DNA of 64,000 nucleotides from Parazoarcus communis SWub3 = DSM 12120 (GTDB lineage: Bacteria; Pseudomonadota; Gammaproteobacteria; Burkholderiales; Rhodocyclaceae): NCBI RefSeq assembly GCF_003226565.1, contig NZ_QKOE01000001.1:248001-312000 (forward strand), in the 5' to 3' direction. The notes under the pieces were generated by a model. The model was not told the DNA's origin and searched no databases. It saw only the letters and a list, made by a program, of their open reading frames with translations. The position numbers and the translations under genes were made by a program. Shown here in pieces: positions 17,276 to 27,448 of the stretch. How positions within the stretch are numbered: the first letter of the stretch is position 1; each line of letters starts with the position of its first letter.

Positions 17276-20200
17276 ATGACCCAACGCCTGCGAGAAATTC
17301 CGTACAACTACACTTCGTTCTCGGATCGCGAGATCGTCATCCGTCTGCTCGGCGAGGAGGCCTGGGCCGTCCTGGACGAGTTGCGCGGCGAGCGCGTCAC
17401 CGGTCGTTCTGCACGCATGCTGTACGAAGTGCTCGGCGACATCTGGGTCGTGCGCCGCAATCCTTACCTGGAAGACGACCTGCTGACCAGCCGCGAGCGC
17501 CGCGAAGCGCTGATCAACGCACTCAACCACCGGGTCAACGAAGTCGAAAAGCGTCGCCAGGGTAACGACCGTGTCGCCCTGTTGATTGCCCGTGCGCGCG
17601 AGGCGGTCGCTGACTTTGAGCGCTGGTTTGACGACAGCGCCAGAAAGCGCAAGGCCGTGCTCAAGGCGCTGGCCCGTCATACTCGCCGAGACAACGTCTG
17701 CTTCGACGGTCACGCCCGAGTCGCCCATGTGACCGACGCCACCGACTGGCGAGTGGAATACCCCTTCGTCGTGCTCTACCCAGACACCGAAGAAGAGATG
17801 GCCCCCCTGGTACGGGCCTGTATCGAACTGGGCATGACCATCATCCCGCGTGGCGGCGGCACCGGCTACACCGGTGGCGCGGTTCCGCTCGATGCCAATT
17901 CTGTCGTCATCAACACCGAAAAGCTGATCGCCATGGGCACGGTCGAAGAACTGACCCTGCCCGATGCCGACGGCAAGCCGATGACCACTCCCTACGCCAC
18001 CATCCGTACCGGTGCGGGGGTGGTCACCGAACGCGTCTCCGAAGCAGCAGGCCTGGCCGGACGCGTGTTCGCTGTCGACCCGACCTCGGCCAGCGCCTCC
18101 TGCGTCGGTGGCAACATCGCCATGAACGCAGGCGGCAAGAAAGCTGTACTGTGGGGTACCGCGCTCGACAACCTCGCGTGGTGGAAGATGGTCACGCCAG
18201 ACGGCAACTGGCTGGAAGTCGAACGCCTGGACCACAACTTCGGCAAGATTCACGAGCAACACACCGCACGCTTCCGTCTGCGCCGTTTCGATGGCTTGAC
18301 CTACGCCCCGCTCGGCGAGGAGGTCCTGTCGATGCCGGGTGCGCATTGCCGCAAGGACGGTCTGGGCAAGGACGTGACCGATAAATTCCTCGGCGGCATC
18401 CCCGGCGTACAGAAGGAAGGGACCGACGGCCTGATCGTCGCTGCGCGCTGGGTGCTGCACAAGATGCCTCCGGTCACGCGCACGGTGTGTCTGGAGTTCT
18501 TTGGCCAGGTCCGCGAGGCGGTCCCCGCCATTGTCGAGATCACCGACTACTTCAAGCCCGGCGGCGCGGGCAACACTGCCGGGGTGCTGCTGGCCGGCCT
18601 GGAGCACCTCGACGAACGTTACGTCAAGGCGGTCGGCTACACCACCAAGGCCAAACGGCATGGCCGGCCAAAGATGGTGCTGATCGGCGACATCGTCGGT
18701 TTCGACGAGAACGCGGTCATGAACGCCGCCTCCGAAGTCGTCCGCATGACCAACACCCGTGGCGCCGAGGGGTTCATTGCGGTCTCACCCGAGCAGCGCA
18801 AGCGCTTCTGGCTGGAACGCAGCCGCACCGCGGCGATCTCGCGCCATACCAATGCGTTCAAGGTCAATGAAGATGTGGTGATCCCGCTGCCGCGCATGGG
18901 GGACTACTGCGACGGCATCGAACGCATCAACATCGAGCTGTCCATCCAGAACAAGCTCGAATTGTGCGCTGCGCTGACCGAGTTCCTGCAAGGCGACCTG
19001 CCGCTCGATCAGGGCGACGCCAATCTGGCCGCCGCAGAGCTGATCGGCGACCGCCGCGAAGCCGCGCTCAATTATGTCGAAGCCGTACGCCTGCGCTGGG
19101 AATGGCTACTGGAAAATCTCGACATGCCGCTGGCTGAGGCAGAGACCCGTTTTGCCGCCTATGGCATCGTTGCCGGCGAGCTCTCCAACCGTGCGGCCAA
19201 CCCGCGTCTGTTCCACCGCCTGCAGGACTACTCCATCCGGGTCTCCTGGAAATCCGAGCTCAAACCCCGCCTGGAAAAGATATTCGATGGCGTGATCTTC
19301 CGCCCGGTGCTGGACAAGATCGTTGCCGTGCACAAGCAGGTCCTGCGCGGCCGGGTATTCGTTGCCCTGCACATGCACGCCGGCGATGGCAATGTGCACA
19401 CCAATATCCCGGTCAACTCCGACAACTACGACATGCTGCAGACTGCCAACCGCGCAGTCGACCGCATCATGGCCCTGGCACGCAGCCTGGATGGCGTCAT
19501 CTCCGGCGAACACGGCATCGGCATCACCAAGCTCGACTATCTCACTGACGAAGAGATGGGCGCGTTCTGGGCCTACAAGGCCAAGGTTGACCCGGAAGGC
19601 CGATTCAACCGCGGCAAGCTGATGAAGGGCGGCAACCTCGATAACGCCTACACGCCAAGCTTCAACCTGATGGGGCACGAGTCCCTGATCATGGAGCAGA
19701 CCGAGATCGGCGAGATCGCGCACGACATCAAGGACTGCCTGCGCTGCGGCAAGTGCAAGCCGGTATGCTCCACTCATGTGCCGCGCGCCAACCTGCTCTA
19801 CAGCCCGCGCAACAAGATCCTCTCCACCTCGCTGCTGGTCGAGGCCATGCTCTATGAAGAGCAGACCCGCCGCGGCGTGTCGCTCGCCCACTGGGCCGAG
19901 TTCGAGGATGTAGCCGACCACTGCACGGTGTGCCACAAGTGCGAGAAGCCCTGCCCGGTAGACATCGACTTCGGCGATGTATCGATCAAGATGCGCAACC
20001 TGCTGCGCAAACAGGGCAAGAAATCCTTCAACCCGGGCAAGGCTGCGGCGATGGCCTTCCTGACCATCAAGGATCCGGCCACCATCAAGCTCATGCGCAC
20101 AGGCATGATCGAGTGGGGTTACAAGGCGCAGCGCTTCGCTCATGATATCGGCAAGAAGCTTGGGCTCGTGCAGCCTCAGGTGAAGGCCCCTCCCGCGACA

Positions 20201-21145
20201 TTGGGCAAGGCACCGATCAAGGCTCAGGTCATCCATTTCATCAACAAGCCCATGCCCGGCAAGCTCCCGAAGAAAACCAGCCGTGCGCTGCTCGACATCG
20301 AGGACGATAAGGTCATTCCGGTCATCCGCGATCCGCAGAAGGTCAACGCCGATAGCGAGGCGGTGTTCTACTTCCCGGGCTGCGGCTCGGAACGTCTGTT
20401 CAGCCAGGTTGGCCTGGCCACCCAGGCCATGCTTTATCACGTCGGCGCACAGACTGTACTGCCGCCGGGTTACCTGTGCTGTGGCTACCCGCAGACTGCT
20501 GCCGGTGAGGAAGACAAGGGCCAGAAGATCACGACCGACAACCGGGTACTGTTCCACCGCGTCGCCAACACGCTGAACTACCTCGACATCAAGACGGTGA
20601 TCGTGTCCTGCGGTACCTGCATGGATCAGTTGCAGAAATACGAGTTCGAGAAGATCTTCCCCGGCTGCCGGCTGCTGGACATCCACGAGTACCTGATGGA
20701 AAAAGGCGTCAAGCTCGAAGGCATCCAGGGCGTGAACTACATGTATCACGAGCCCTGCCACACCCCGATGAAGGTCCATTCCGGCATCAAGGTCGCCAAC
20801 GAACTGATGGGGACCCGCGTCGATCTATCGGATCGCTGCTGTGGCGAGTCTGGCACGCTCGCGGTCGCGCGTCCGGACATTTCCACCCAGGTCCGCTTCC
20901 GCAAACAGGAAGAGATCGAGAAAGGCGTTGCGAAGATGCAGCAGGCGCAACCGACCGCACCGACCAAGATCCTGACCTCCTGCCCGAGCTGCCTGCAGGG
21001 CTTGTCGCGCTACGCCGATGACGCAGGCGGCATCGAGCCGGACTACATCGTGGTCGAGCTGGCCAAGCACCTGCTGGGTGAGAACTGGCTGCCGGATTAC
21101 GTTGGCAAGGCCAATAGCGGCGGTATCGAGCGGGTATTGCTGTAA
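17276..21145 (+). CDS. DUF3683 FAD/Fe-S oxidoreductase, three-part D-2-hydroxyacid dehydrogenase-like fusion
   Basis: This 1289-residue protein joins an N-terminal DUF3683 region (about 1-150), a FAD-binding PCMH/VAO domain (from about 160; [11 protein letters not shown] loop), a FAD-oxidase C domain with HMHAGDGN, a two-cluster ferredoxin module (C821, C824, C827, C831 and C883, C886, C889, C893), and two C-terminal CCG domains (FPGCG...CCGYP and HEPCH...RCCGESG). The order is that of a GlcD/Dld dehydrogenase fused to a GlcF/LldE-type Fe-S subunit. It probably oxidises a D-2-hydroxyacid such as lactate or glycolate and passes electrons to the quinone pool; the exact substrate is unknown. It is monocistronic and ends in a strong hairpin. 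Confidence 0.9.
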   Translation: MTQRLREIPYNYTSFSDREIVIRLLGEEAWAVLDELRGERVTGRSARMLYEVLGDIWVVRRNPYLEDDLLTSRERREALINALNHRVNEVEKRRQGNDRVALLIARAREAVADFERWFDDSARKRKAVLKALARHTRRDNVCFDGHARVAHVTDATDWRVEYPFVVLYPDTEEEMAPLVRACIELGMTIIPRGGGTGYTGGAVPLDANSVVINTEKLIAMGTVEELTLPDADGKPMTTPYATIRTGAGVVTERVSEAAGLAGRVFAVDPTSASASCVGGNIAMNAGGKKAVLWGTALDNLAWWKMVTPDGNWLEVERLDHNFGKIHEQHTARFRLRRFDGLTYAPLGEEVLSMPGAHCRKDGLGKDVTDKFLGGIPGVQKEGTDGLIVAARWVLHKMPPVTRTVCLEFFGQVREAVPAIVEITDYFKPGGAGNTAGVLLAGLEHLDERYVKAVGYTTKAKRHGRPKMVLIGDIVGFDENAVMNAASEVVRMTNTRGAEGFIAVSPEQRKRFWLERSRTAAISRHTNAFKVNEDVVIPLPRMGDYCDGIERINIELSIQNKLELCAALTEFLQGDLPLDQGDANLAAAELIGDRREAALNYVEAVRLRWEWLLENLDMPLAEAETRFAAYGIVAGELSNRAANPRLFHRLQDYSIRVSWKSELKPRLEKIFDGVIFRPVLDKIVAVHKQVLRGRVFVALHMHAGDGNVHTNIPVNSDNYDMLQTANRAVDRIMALARSLDGVISGEHGIGITKLDYLTDEEMGAFWAYKAKVDPEGRFNRGKLMKGGNLDNAYTPSFNLMGHESLIMEQTEIGEIAHDIKDCLRCGKCKPVCSTHVPRANLLYSPRNKILSTSLLVEAMLYEEQTRRGVSLAHWAEFEDVADHCTVCHKCEKPCPVDIDFGDVSIKMRNLLRKQGKKSFNPGKAAAMAFLTIKDPATIKLMRTGMIEWGYKAQRFAHDIGKKLGLVQPQVKAPPATLGKAPIKAQVIHFINKPMPGKLPKKTSRALLDIEDDKVIPVIRDPQKVNADSEAVFYFPGCGSERLFSQVGLATQAMLYHVGAQTVLPPGYLCCGYPQTAAGEEDKGQKITTDNRVLFHRVANTLNYLDIKTVIVSCGTCMDQLQKYEFEKIFPGCRLLDIHEYLMEKGVKLEGIQGVNYMYHEPCHTPMKVHSGIKVANELMGTRVDLSDRCCGESGTLAVARPDISTQVRFRKQEEIEKGVAKMQQAQPTAPTKILTSCPSCLQGLSRYADDAGGIEPDYIVVELAKHLLGENWLPDYVGKANSGGIERVLL

Positions 21146-21174
21146 CGCCGGGCCGGGCCAATCGCCGGGCGGAC

Positions 21175-21210
21175 ACGACCTAAGCGCAGACGAAACCGCG
21201 CTTAGGTCGT
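21175..21210. terminator. 12-bp perfect hairpin between convergent genes
   Basis: The arms at 21175-21186 and 21199-21210 (ACGACCTAAGCG and its complement) are perfectly complementary over 12 bp with a 12-base loop. The hairpin sits between the convergent dehydrogenase and sirtuin genes and is the likely end signal for one or both. There is no long T-tract. Confidence 0.65.
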
Positions 21211-21267
21211 CCATCGAACACCGTTCGGGAAACTGCCAGGCACCTGCCGTCCCGGCAAGGTGGATAT

Positions 21268-22047
21268 TTACTGCGGATGCAGCCGCGCCCAGATTTGCGT
21301 CATCGCCTTGGCCGCCCCCATGCGCAGACGGTGATCCACAATGCGACTCACCTCGGTCTCTCCGGGATTGATCTCCACCGTGGGCACTCCGGCCTGCTGC
21401 GCCCACCATACCGGCCCCGCAATGTACGGAAACGCGCTGGTCGTCCCGATCGACATGACCAGATCGACACCTTGCTCCAGCACATGGGCAAGCCGGTCCA
21501 GACCCTTCTGGGGCAGCGACTCGCCGAACAACACCACATCGGGCCGCAATACCCCGCCACACACCGGGCAGGCTGGCGGCAGGGACAAGCCTGCAAAGTC
21601 CTGCACGCTGCGCTGGTGATGGCATTCGGTGCAGCGCAGGTGATGTACCTTGCCGTGGATTTCGATGACCTTCTGCGATCCGGCCATGCGATGCAGGCTG
21701 TCCACGTTCTGCGTCAACACCCACACGCCGGGCTTCTCACGCTCCAGATCTGCAATCACATTATGCGCAGCGTTAGGCTGCGCGCCGCGACAGTTGGCCT
21801 CGATCTCAGCAATGTAGCGCCACGCGACCTCCGGGTGGCGGGCCATCATGTCACCCGACAGCGCCTCCTCGATGGTCAGTCCTTCCTTGGTGAGGCGCTC
21901 GTGATACAAGCCTCCAATGCCTCGATAGGTGGGCAAGCCGGAATCCGCGGAAATGCCCGCCCCCGTAATGATCAGCACCCGCTGTGCATTACGGATCAGC
22001 GCCGCGACCTCATCCAGTTCGCCATCACGCGGCACATACATGGTCAT
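21268..22047 (-). CDS. Sir2-family NAD-dependent protein deacylase
   Basis: This sirtuin of 259 residues removes acyl groups from protein lysines using NAD+. The NAD-binding loop GAGIS is at 29-33, the TQNVD motif at 112-116, the catalytic histidine at H131 (EIHGK), and the zinc ligands are C139, C142, C160 and C163. The Tyr/Arg pair that marks CobB-type desuccinylases is not evident. Its ATG overlaps the stop of the molybdopterin oxidoreductase gene by four bases, so its translation is probably coupled to that gene. The enzyme could deacylate its neighbour's product, but that is inference. Confidence 0.92.
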   Translation of the reverse strand: MTMYVPRDGELDEVAALIRNAQRVLIITGAGISADSGLPTYRGIGGLYHERLTKEGLTIEEALSGDMMARHPEVAWRYIAEIEANCRGAQPNAAHNVIADLEREKPGVWVLTQNVDSLHRMAGSQKVIEIHGKVHHLRCTECHHQRSVQDFAGLSLPPACPVCGGVLRPDVVLFGESLPQKGLDRLAHVLEQGVDLVMSIGTTSAFPYIAGPVWWAQQAGVPTVEINPGETEVSRIVDHRLRMGAAKAMTQIWARLHPQ

Positions 22048-24116
22048 ACCAAAGAGACCTCAACCAGACAATCGTAAAAGATGGGCCCACCGCCCATGTC
22101 GGTCAGGGCCGAGGAGGTGACCGCATTGGCATTCTCCCCATCCCCCGACAACTTCTGCCACCAGATCGACGGACTGACGACCACGCCGGCCCGCACATCC
22201 TCGGTCAACACGGCACGCGCATGGAAGCTGCCACGGTCGTTATGAATGCGCACCCGTGCGCCATCCACGATGCCCCTCGATGTCGCGTCCAGTGGATGGA
22301 TTTCCAGCTTGGGCGAGCCCTCCTGCTCAACGAAACGCGGCAGGTGGCTGAAACTGGTGTTGAGAAAATTGCGTGCGGGTGGACTGATGAACGCAAGCGG
22401 GTATTTCGCCGCCAGCACCGGATTGCTGGACACGGACTCAGCCGGCGGATGCCAGGCCGGTAGCGGATCCAGCCCCAGACGCTCCAGCAAGCTGGAGCGG
22501 AACTCGCACCTCCCCGACGGCGTGTGGAAACCGCCCGCAGCAAATGGCACCCAGGGACGCGGCAGGTTCAGCCGCGCCCACCCCTGAGCCGCCACCTTCG
22601 CCCCCACCCCCAGCATCCGTGCATCCTGATCTCGGAAAGCCACCGCGGCCAGCGCATCGTCAGAATCGGCAAACGCGGGTTCTTCAAACCCCATGCGTGC
22701 GGCAAGCAGGCGGAATACCTCGGTGTTGGATCGCGCCTCGGCCAGCGGTGCAATAGCGGGCTGATTATCAACCACATAGACGTGCCCATAGGTGCTGTGC
22801 ACATCGCGGTGCTCAAGCTGGCTGGTTGCGGGCAGCAGGATATCGGCATAATCGGCGGTGTCGGTCTGGAACAGGTCGTGCACCACACAGAACAGATCCT
22901 CTCGCGCAAAGCCGGCACGCACCTCCGCAGTGTTCGGCGCCACGGCCACCGGGTTGGCGTTATAGACGAACACCGCCTTGATCGGCGGGGCCTGTTCATC
23001 GAGCAGGGCCCGCCCAATGGTGGACATGTTGATGGTGCGCGGCGGAAAGTGCTCTGCGTTCGGGTACAGGTCGGGCCGTTCGAGCGCCTGCCCGTTCTTG
23101 GGGAAATTGCCCGAGGTCGACAGCAAGGCCCCTCCCGCGGCATGACGCCACGCCCCCGTCAGTGCCGGCAGGCAGGCGATGTTGCGCACGGCCATGCCTC
23201 CGCCGGCACAGCGATTCAAGCCGTAGTTGAGACGGATCAGTGAAGGTTGCGCCTTGCCATACTCCTTCGCCAGCGTACGGATCACATCCGCATCCAGCCC
23301 GGTCAGCGCCGCGGCCCACTCCGGGGTACAGGATGCAACACGCTGAACCAGTTCATCGAAGCCCACGGTGTAGCGCGCAATGTAGTCGTGGTCGAGCAAG
23401 TCCTCGGCAATCAGCACCTGCATCATCGCCAACGCAATCGCTCCGTCGGTACCCGGCAGCGGCGCAATATGCTGGTGACACTTCTTTGCCGTCTCGCTAC
23501 GGCGCGGGTCGATGCAGATCAGCCTTGCCCCCCGCCGCTTGGCCTCCTGCAGATAACGCCAGCCATGCAGGTTGGACACAATCGGGTTGCCACCCCAGAT
23601 CAGGATCAGGCGAGCATCGACCACCGCCTCTGGATCGGTGCCGATCGACGCGCCGACCGTCGCCTTCCAACCCAGGGCGCCGGCCGAAGCGCAGATCGTG
23701 CGATCCAGCAAGGATGCGCCGAGGCGATGAAAGAAACGCCGGTCCATGCTCTCGCCCTGAACCAGACCCATGGTACCGGCATAGCTGTAGGGCAGGATGG
23801 CGCGCGGATCTTCTGCCGAGATATCGCGAAACTTCGCCGCGATGATATCGAGCGCCTCGTCCCAGCTGATGCGCTCGAAGCGTCCTTCGCCCTTGCGACC
23901 CACGCGCCGCATCGGATACTGCAGCCGCTTCTCGGAATAGACTCGCTCGAGATAGTGCGACACCTTGGTACACAAGGCACCGTGGGTAAAGGGCATCGCA
24001 TCGGAACCCCGCACCTTGACTGCCCTGCCCTGCTCGACGGTGATCTCCATCGCACAGGTGTCGGGACAATCATGCGGGCAGGCAGCGTGAACCATCCGGG
24101 TGTCGTGCACGCTCAT
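22044..24116 (-). CDS. Molybdopterin oxidoreductase, bis-MGD type with N-terminal [4Fe-4S]
   Basis: This 690-residue member of the DMSO-reductase superfamily has an N-terminal iron-sulfur motif with C13, C17, C21 and C49, followed by the LERISWDEALD segment that starts the molybdopterin domain and a C-terminal molydopterin-dinucleotide-binding beta-barrel domain. No Tat signal precedes the first cysteine, so the enzyme should be cytoplasmic. No ferredoxin-like or membrane-anchor subunit gene is adjacent, so electron partner and substrate are unknown. The active-site ligand to Mo cannot be assigned with confidence by eye. A sirtuin gene overlaps its stop codon. Confidence 0.92.
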   Translation of the reverse strand: MSVHDTRMVHAACPHDCPDTCAMEITVEQGRAVKVRGSDAMPFTHGALCTKVSHYLERVYSEKRLQYPMRRVGRKGEGRFERISWDEALDIIAAKFRDISAEDPRAILPYSYAGTMGLVQGESMDRRFFHRLGASLLDRTICASAGALGWKATVGASIGTDPEAVVDARLILIWGGNPIVSNLHGWRYLQEAKRRGARLICIDPRRSETAKKCHQHIAPLPGTDGAIALAMMQVLIAEDLLDHDYIARYTVGFDELVQRVASCTPEWAAALTGLDADVIRTLAKEYGKAQPSLIRLNYGLNRCAGGGMAVRNIACLPALTGAWRHAAGGALLSTSGNFPKNGQALERPDLYPNAEHFPPRTINMSTIGRALLDEQAPPIKAVFVYNANPVAVAPNTAEVRAGFAREDLFCVVHDLFQTDTADYADILLPATSQLEHRDVHSTYGHVYVVDNQPAIAPLAEARSNTEVFRLLAARMGFEEPAFADSDDALAAVAFRDQDARMLGVGAKVAAQGWARLNLPRPWVPFAAGGFHTPSGRCEFRSSLLERLGLDPLPAWHPPAESVSSNPVLAAKYPLAFISPPARNFLNTSFSHLPRFVEQEGSPKLEIHPLDATSRGIVDGARVRIHNDRGSFHARAVLTEDVRAGVVVSPSIWWQKLSGDGENANAVTSSALTDMGGGPIFYDCLVEVSLV

Positions 24117-24147
24117 CCTGACCTCACGAAAAATATTCAGCCTTACA

Positions 24148-24783
24148 TCAGCGCTGCGGGCGACCGCCTTCGGTCAACTCGAGATAGCGCCGACGGTCTT
24201 CGTCAAACCGCAGCCGGATCGCCTCACGCTCACGAATCTTGGCCACGATCACCGATCGCTGGGCTGCGAGCTCGCCGTCCACGTTATGCATGTTCTCTGC
24301 CAGGTCGGTCGGCAATTGTCGCCCCTTGAAGCCCTCGGCTTCACGTGCCAGCTTGGCCTTCATTTCGACCAGGCTGTTCTCGCGGACGCGCAGGTCGGCG
24401 ATGGTGCGATCCAGCTCGGTCACCGCACGGTCGCGCCGCACCTCGATTTCCGCCGCGCTCGGATAGGTATCGAGCAGTGCCTGATCAAGACGACGTTGCT
24501 TGAGCGCCAGTTCTTCCGCTTCACGACGCAAGCGCAAAGCCTCATCGCGGCGCGCGATCTCTTCTGCCGTCAGGGGCGCAGGCACATGCCGACGCACCGT
24601 TCCCTGCGGGCTGATCTCACGATAGGCGCGGCCAAAACAGGCCGGGGGCAGAATATCGCCACACACCGGCTGGCCGCCAACCTCGCAGCAATAGATGGTG
24701 CGGCCAGCGCCCTGAGCGCCGACCAGCAGCGGCAGGGCCAGAACGGCGGCCACCATCAGATCAACGAGGCGTACTGATCCCAT
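24148..24783 (-). CDS. Secreted coiled-coil protein with a DUF4124-like N-terminal motif
   Basis: This 211-residue protein has an N-terminal signal peptide (cleavage near GAQG, residue 25), a short cysteine-rich segment ([14 protein letters not shown]) resembling a DUF4124 motif, and a long Glu/Arg/Leu-rich helix (about 75-200) predicted to form a coiled coil. Its function is unknown. ATG 24783 is supported by GGGAG a few bases upstream; the longer frame to 24852 lies inside pyrE. Its first 23 bases overlap the end of pyrE, which indicates an operon with that gene. Confidence 0.75.
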   Translation of the reverse strand: MGSVRLVDLMVAAVLALPLLVGAQGAGRTIYCCEVGGQPVCGDILPPACFGRAYREISPQGTVRRHVPAPLTAEEIARRDEALRLRREAEELALKQRRLDQALLDTYPSAAEIEVRRDRAVTELDRTIADLRVRENSLVEMKAKLAREAEGFKGRQLPTDLAENMHNVDGELAAQRSVIVAKIREREAIRLRFDEDRRRYLELTEGGRPQR

Positions 24784-25408
24784 AAGTCTCCCGATAAGCC
24801 TTGACTGCATCCAGGTTTGCCGCCAGTTCGGGACTGTCGGCGAGGTAGGCAATCAGGTCTTCCAGCGTGGCGACGGCAATCACCGGAATGTCGAAGCTCT
24901 CCTGAACCTCCTGTACCGCAGACAGCACCCCCTTGCCGCGCTCCATGCGGTCGAGCGCAATCACGACACCCGCCGGCTGAGCACCCGCTGCGCGAATGAT
25001 GTCGACCGACTCCCGTACCGAAGTCCCCGCCGAAATGACATCATCAAGGATCAGCACCTTTCCGGCAAGCGGAGCCCCGATCAGGGTGCCGCCCTCGCCA
25101 TGATCCTTGGCTTCCTTGCGGTTGAAGGCAAAAGGCACATTGAGGCCATCTTCGGCCAGGCGGATTGCCGTACCCGCAACCAGCGGAATGCCTTTGTAGG
25201 CGGGCCCGAACAGCATGTCGAACGGGACCCCCGCCGCGCTGATCGCACGCGCGTAATACCCGGTCAGCGCGCGGAAGCTGCGGCCGTCGTCAAACAGCCC
25301 CGCATTGAAGAAATAGGGCGAGTTGCGCCCGGCCTTGGTCACAAAAGACCCGAAACGCAGCACGCCCTTTTCACAGGCGAGCGCAATGAAATCCCGGCTA
25401 AAATCCAC
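24761..25408 (-). CDS. pyrE: Orotate phosphoribosyltransferase
   Basis: This cytoplasmic enzyme joins orotate and PRPP to form orotidine 5'-monophosphate in de novo pyrimidine synthesis. The 215 residues match the family. The PRPP-binding loop is [12 protein letters not shown] near residue 120, and the flexible loop is the [11 protein letters not shown] segment near residue 100. GTG at 25408, with AGGAAG upstream, begins the usual VDFSRDFI N-terminus. The open frame continues upstream to 25561, but that portion is inside the divergent exonuclease gene region. It is divergent from exonuclease III with a gap of about 40 bp. Confidence 0.93.
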   Translation of the reverse strand: MDFSRDFIALACEKGVLRFGSFVTKAGRNSPYFFNAGLFDDGRSFRALTGYYARAISAAGVPFDMLFGPAYKGIPLVAGTAIRLAEDGLNVPFAFNRKEAKDHGEGGTLIGAPLAGKVLILDDVISAGTSVRESVDIIRAAGAQPAGVVIALDRMERGKGVLSAVQEVQESFDIPVIAVATLEDLIAYLADSPELAANLDAVKAYRETYGISTPR

Positions 25409-25448
25409 GATCTTCTTCCTGCACCGCAACATGACTGGAAACCCGCCC

Positions 25449-26237
25449 ATGTTACGCATCATCTCCGCCAATCTCAACGGCGTTCGCTCCGCCACCACCA
25501 AGGGCTTTCTTGACTGGCTGCAGACCCAACACGCCGACGTCGTCTGCCTGCAGGAGCTCAAGGCCCAGGCAGCCGACCTCAGCGATGCAATGCGCGCGCC
25601 TGCCGGACTGCAAGGCTGGTTTCACCATGCCGAAAAGAAAGGGTACAGCGGTGTCGGACTGTACAGCCGCCACACCCCTGATCGTGTGATCGAAGGCCTG
25701 GGCATTGCCGACATCGACGCCGAAGGCCGCTATCTGCAACTGGACTTCGGCAATCTCTCGGTCATTTCGCTGTACCTGCCGTCCGGCTCGAGTTCAGACG
25801 AACGGCAGCAGGCAAAGTTCAGCTTCATGGACCGCTTCCTGCCCCACCTTGCCGCCTTGCGCCAGAGCGGGCGCGAAGTCGTCATCTGTGGCGACTGGAA
25901 CATCGCCCATCGAGAAATCGACCTGAAGAACTGGAAAGGCAACCAGAAGAACTCGGGCTTTCTACCAGAGGAACGCGCCTGGCTGTCTCGTCTGTTCGAC
26001 GAGCAGGGCTGGATAGATGTCTACCGCCGGCTTTACCCGGAAGCCGGAGAGGAAGGCTACACTTGGTGGTCCAATCGCGGCCAGGCCTGGGCCAAGAATG
26101 TGGGCTGGCGGATCGACTACCAGATCGCGACCCCCGGCATCGCCGGCAAGGCCACGTCCGCCACGGTATACAAGGGCGAACGCTTCAGCGACCACGCCCC
26201 GCTGATCATCGACTACGACTGGTCAATCGGCGGATGA
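25449..26237 (+). CDS. xth: Exodeoxyribonuclease III / AP endonuclease
   Basis: This cytoplasmic DNA-repair enzyme cleaves abasic sites and has 3' exonuclease activity. The 262 residues match the XthA/ExoA group. The motifs are [11 protein letters not shown] at the start (metal/DNA contact Asn), CLQELKAQ (metal Glu), [12 protein letters not shown] (catalytic Asp and Asn), and [11 protein letters not shown] at the C-terminus (catalytic His). An ATG at 25431 is also in frame, with six extra residues. It is divergent from pyrE. Confidence 0.94.
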   Translation: MLRIISANLNGVRSATTKGFLDWLQTQHADVVCLQELKAQAADLSDAMRAPAGLQGWFHHAEKKGYSGVGLYSRHTPDRVIEGLGIADIDAEGRYLQLDFGNLSVISLYLPSGSSSDERQQAKFSFMDRFLPHLAALRQSGREVVICGDWNIAHREIDLKNWKGNQKNSGFLPEERAWLSRLFDEQGWIDVYRRLYPEAGEEGYTWWSNRGQAWAKNVGWRIDYQIATPGIAGKATSATVYKGERFSDHAPLIIDYDWSIGG

Positions 26238-26352
26238 ACCCGCGCTTGGCGGCCATTGCCAGAGCCGGCGATTCATTTGCCATTGCACGGAAATGGGATT
26301 AGCCTTGAACGAAAGCTTGGCCTTGCCACACCCACTCACAGGAGGCTTCATC

Positions 26353-26664
26353 ATGAATGACACGACCCATCCTTCCAAAGACAAACTGGTGTCCGACCTC
26401 AAGGTGGTAGTGGCTGACGCAGAAGAGTTGCTCAAGCTCACCGCGGACCAAGCAGGCGACAAGATTGCCGACGTCCGCGGGCGCCTTACCGACCGTCTGG
26501 CCGTCGCCAAAGAGCGCATCATCGACGCCGAGGCTGCGCTACTGCAGACCACCAAGAAAGCGGCACATGCCACCGACGAGTACGTCCACGCTCATCCTTG
26601 GCAATCCGTCGGTGTAGCCGCCGGGGTCGCCTTCCTGCTCGGCCTGCTGGCCGGGCGCCGTTAA
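26353..26664 (+). CDS. DUF883 / ElaB-YqjD-family inner-membrane protein
   Basis: This 103-residue protein is an amphipathic-helical, Lys/Asp-rich domain with a C-terminal membrane helix ending in GLLAGRR, as in ElaB/YqjD. In E. coli YqjD binds ribosomes at the membrane in stationary phase. A strong GGAGG eight bases before ATG 26353 sets the start, and rules out the longer frame from 26293. It is the first gene of a three-gene set with the YqjE- and YqjK-like genes. Confidence 0.88.
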   Translation: MNDTTHPSKDKLVSDLKVVVADAEELLKLTADQAGDKIADVRGRLTDRLAVAKERIIDAEAALLQTTKKAAHATDEYVHAHPWQSVGVAAGVAFLLGLLAGRR

Positions 26665-26674
26665 GCTCACAACC

Positions 26675-27058
26675 GTGAGCGACACCCGCAAGCCGCGCCT
26701 GGCCGACAGCCTGCGCGGCTTTCTCGATGCAGGGCTGCAGACAGCACAAACCCGGCTCGAACTCCTCGCGGTCGAGGTGCAGGAAGAAAAACTGCGCCTC
26801 ACCAGCCTGCTGATCAACGCCCTGATCTGCGCCCTGCTGCTGGCTTTCGGGCTGGTGTTCCTGCTGGTGTTCCTGACCGTGCTGTTCTGGGAAGAACATC
26901 GCCTGCTTGTGCTCGGCCTGGCGACGGCGGCCTGCCTGGGTGGCGCACTGCTCAGTGCCACCAACACCGCACGCGAACTCAAACGCGGCTCACGCCTGTT
27001 CGCAGCCAGCCTGGCAGAACTCGCCCGCGACCGCGCCGCACTGCGTAAAGAAGAATGA
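26675..27058 (+). CDS. YqjE-like / phage-holin-family membrane protein
   Basis: This 127-residue protein begins with GTG 26675. It has a helical N-terminus followed by two adjacent hydrophobic segments (about 45-70 and 76-95) of the YqjE/phage holin superfamily III. The family name does not imply lysis here, since it is a standard stress-related membrane protein next to DUF883 genes. Its stop overlaps the next start (ATGA). Confidence 0.85.
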   Translation: MSDTRKPRLADSLRGFLDAGLQTAQTRLELLAVEVQEEKLRLTSLLINALICALLLAFGLVFLLVFLTVLFWEEHRLLVLGLATAACLGGALLSATNTARELKRGSRLFAASLAELARDRAALRKEE

Positions 27059-27420
27059 ATCCCAGGCTGGTCGAGTTTGCGCTGCGCAAGCAACGCCTGC
27101 AGATCACGGCGGAGCGCCAGCGCGACGACATGATGCGCCGCTTTGACGGCCTGGAGAGCACGCTTGATGTCATCGATCAGGTCCGTGACGGCGTGGCCTG
27201 GACGCGCCAGCACGCCCCCTTGCTATCGAGTCTGGCGCTGATCGTCGTCGCCAGTCGTCCCCGCCTGGTGCTGAGACTGGCAAAGCGTGGCTGGGTGGGC
27301 TGGCTGCTCTATCGCAAGCTGCGCGGTGGCAAACCGGCGCTTGGATTGATTGCGGCGCCCTTGGTGCAGCGTGTGTTGACGACGCTACTCGACAGACTCG
27401 CAACCCGGCGCAAAAGCTGA
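27055..27420 (+). CDS. YqjK-like protein
   Basis: This 121-residue basic protein starts with the MNPRLVEFALRKQRLQ pattern of the YqjK-like family and has a weakly hydrophobic central stretch (about 55-68). Its function is unknown. The ATG overlaps the previous stop by four bases. The set YqjD-YqjE-YqjK is conserved in proteobacteria and probably forms one transcription unit, ending at a hairpin at 27422-27440. Confidence 0.75.
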   Translation: MNPRLVEFALRKQRLQITAERQRDDMMRRFDGLESTLDVIDQVRDGVAWTRQHAPLLSSLALIVVASRPRLVLRLAKRGWVGWLLYRKLRGGKPALGLIAAPLVQRVLTTLLDRLATRRKS

Positions 27421-27421
27421 G

Positions 27422-27440
27422 CCTGCCCAAAACGGGCAGG
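27422..27440. terminator. Hairpin between yqjK-like and uraA genes
   Basis: CCTGCCC (27422-27428) pairs with GGGCAGG (27434-27440) around AAAAC. It occupies most of the 28-bp gap between two convergent genes and can serve both strands. T-runs are short. Confidence 0.6.
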
Positions 27441-27448
27441 TCTGCCCA

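Noticed and set aside
17234-20779. Two long minus-strand frames (17234-18661 and 19106-20779) under the DUF3683 dehydrogenase
   Set aside because: They are shadows of the 1289-residue gene, whose FAD and Fe-S motifs are complete on the plus strand.
26675-27058. Phage lysis module suggested by the holin-like family name
   Set aside because: No endolysin or other phage genes are near; the YqjD-YqjE-YqjK context explains it as a cellular membrane protein.
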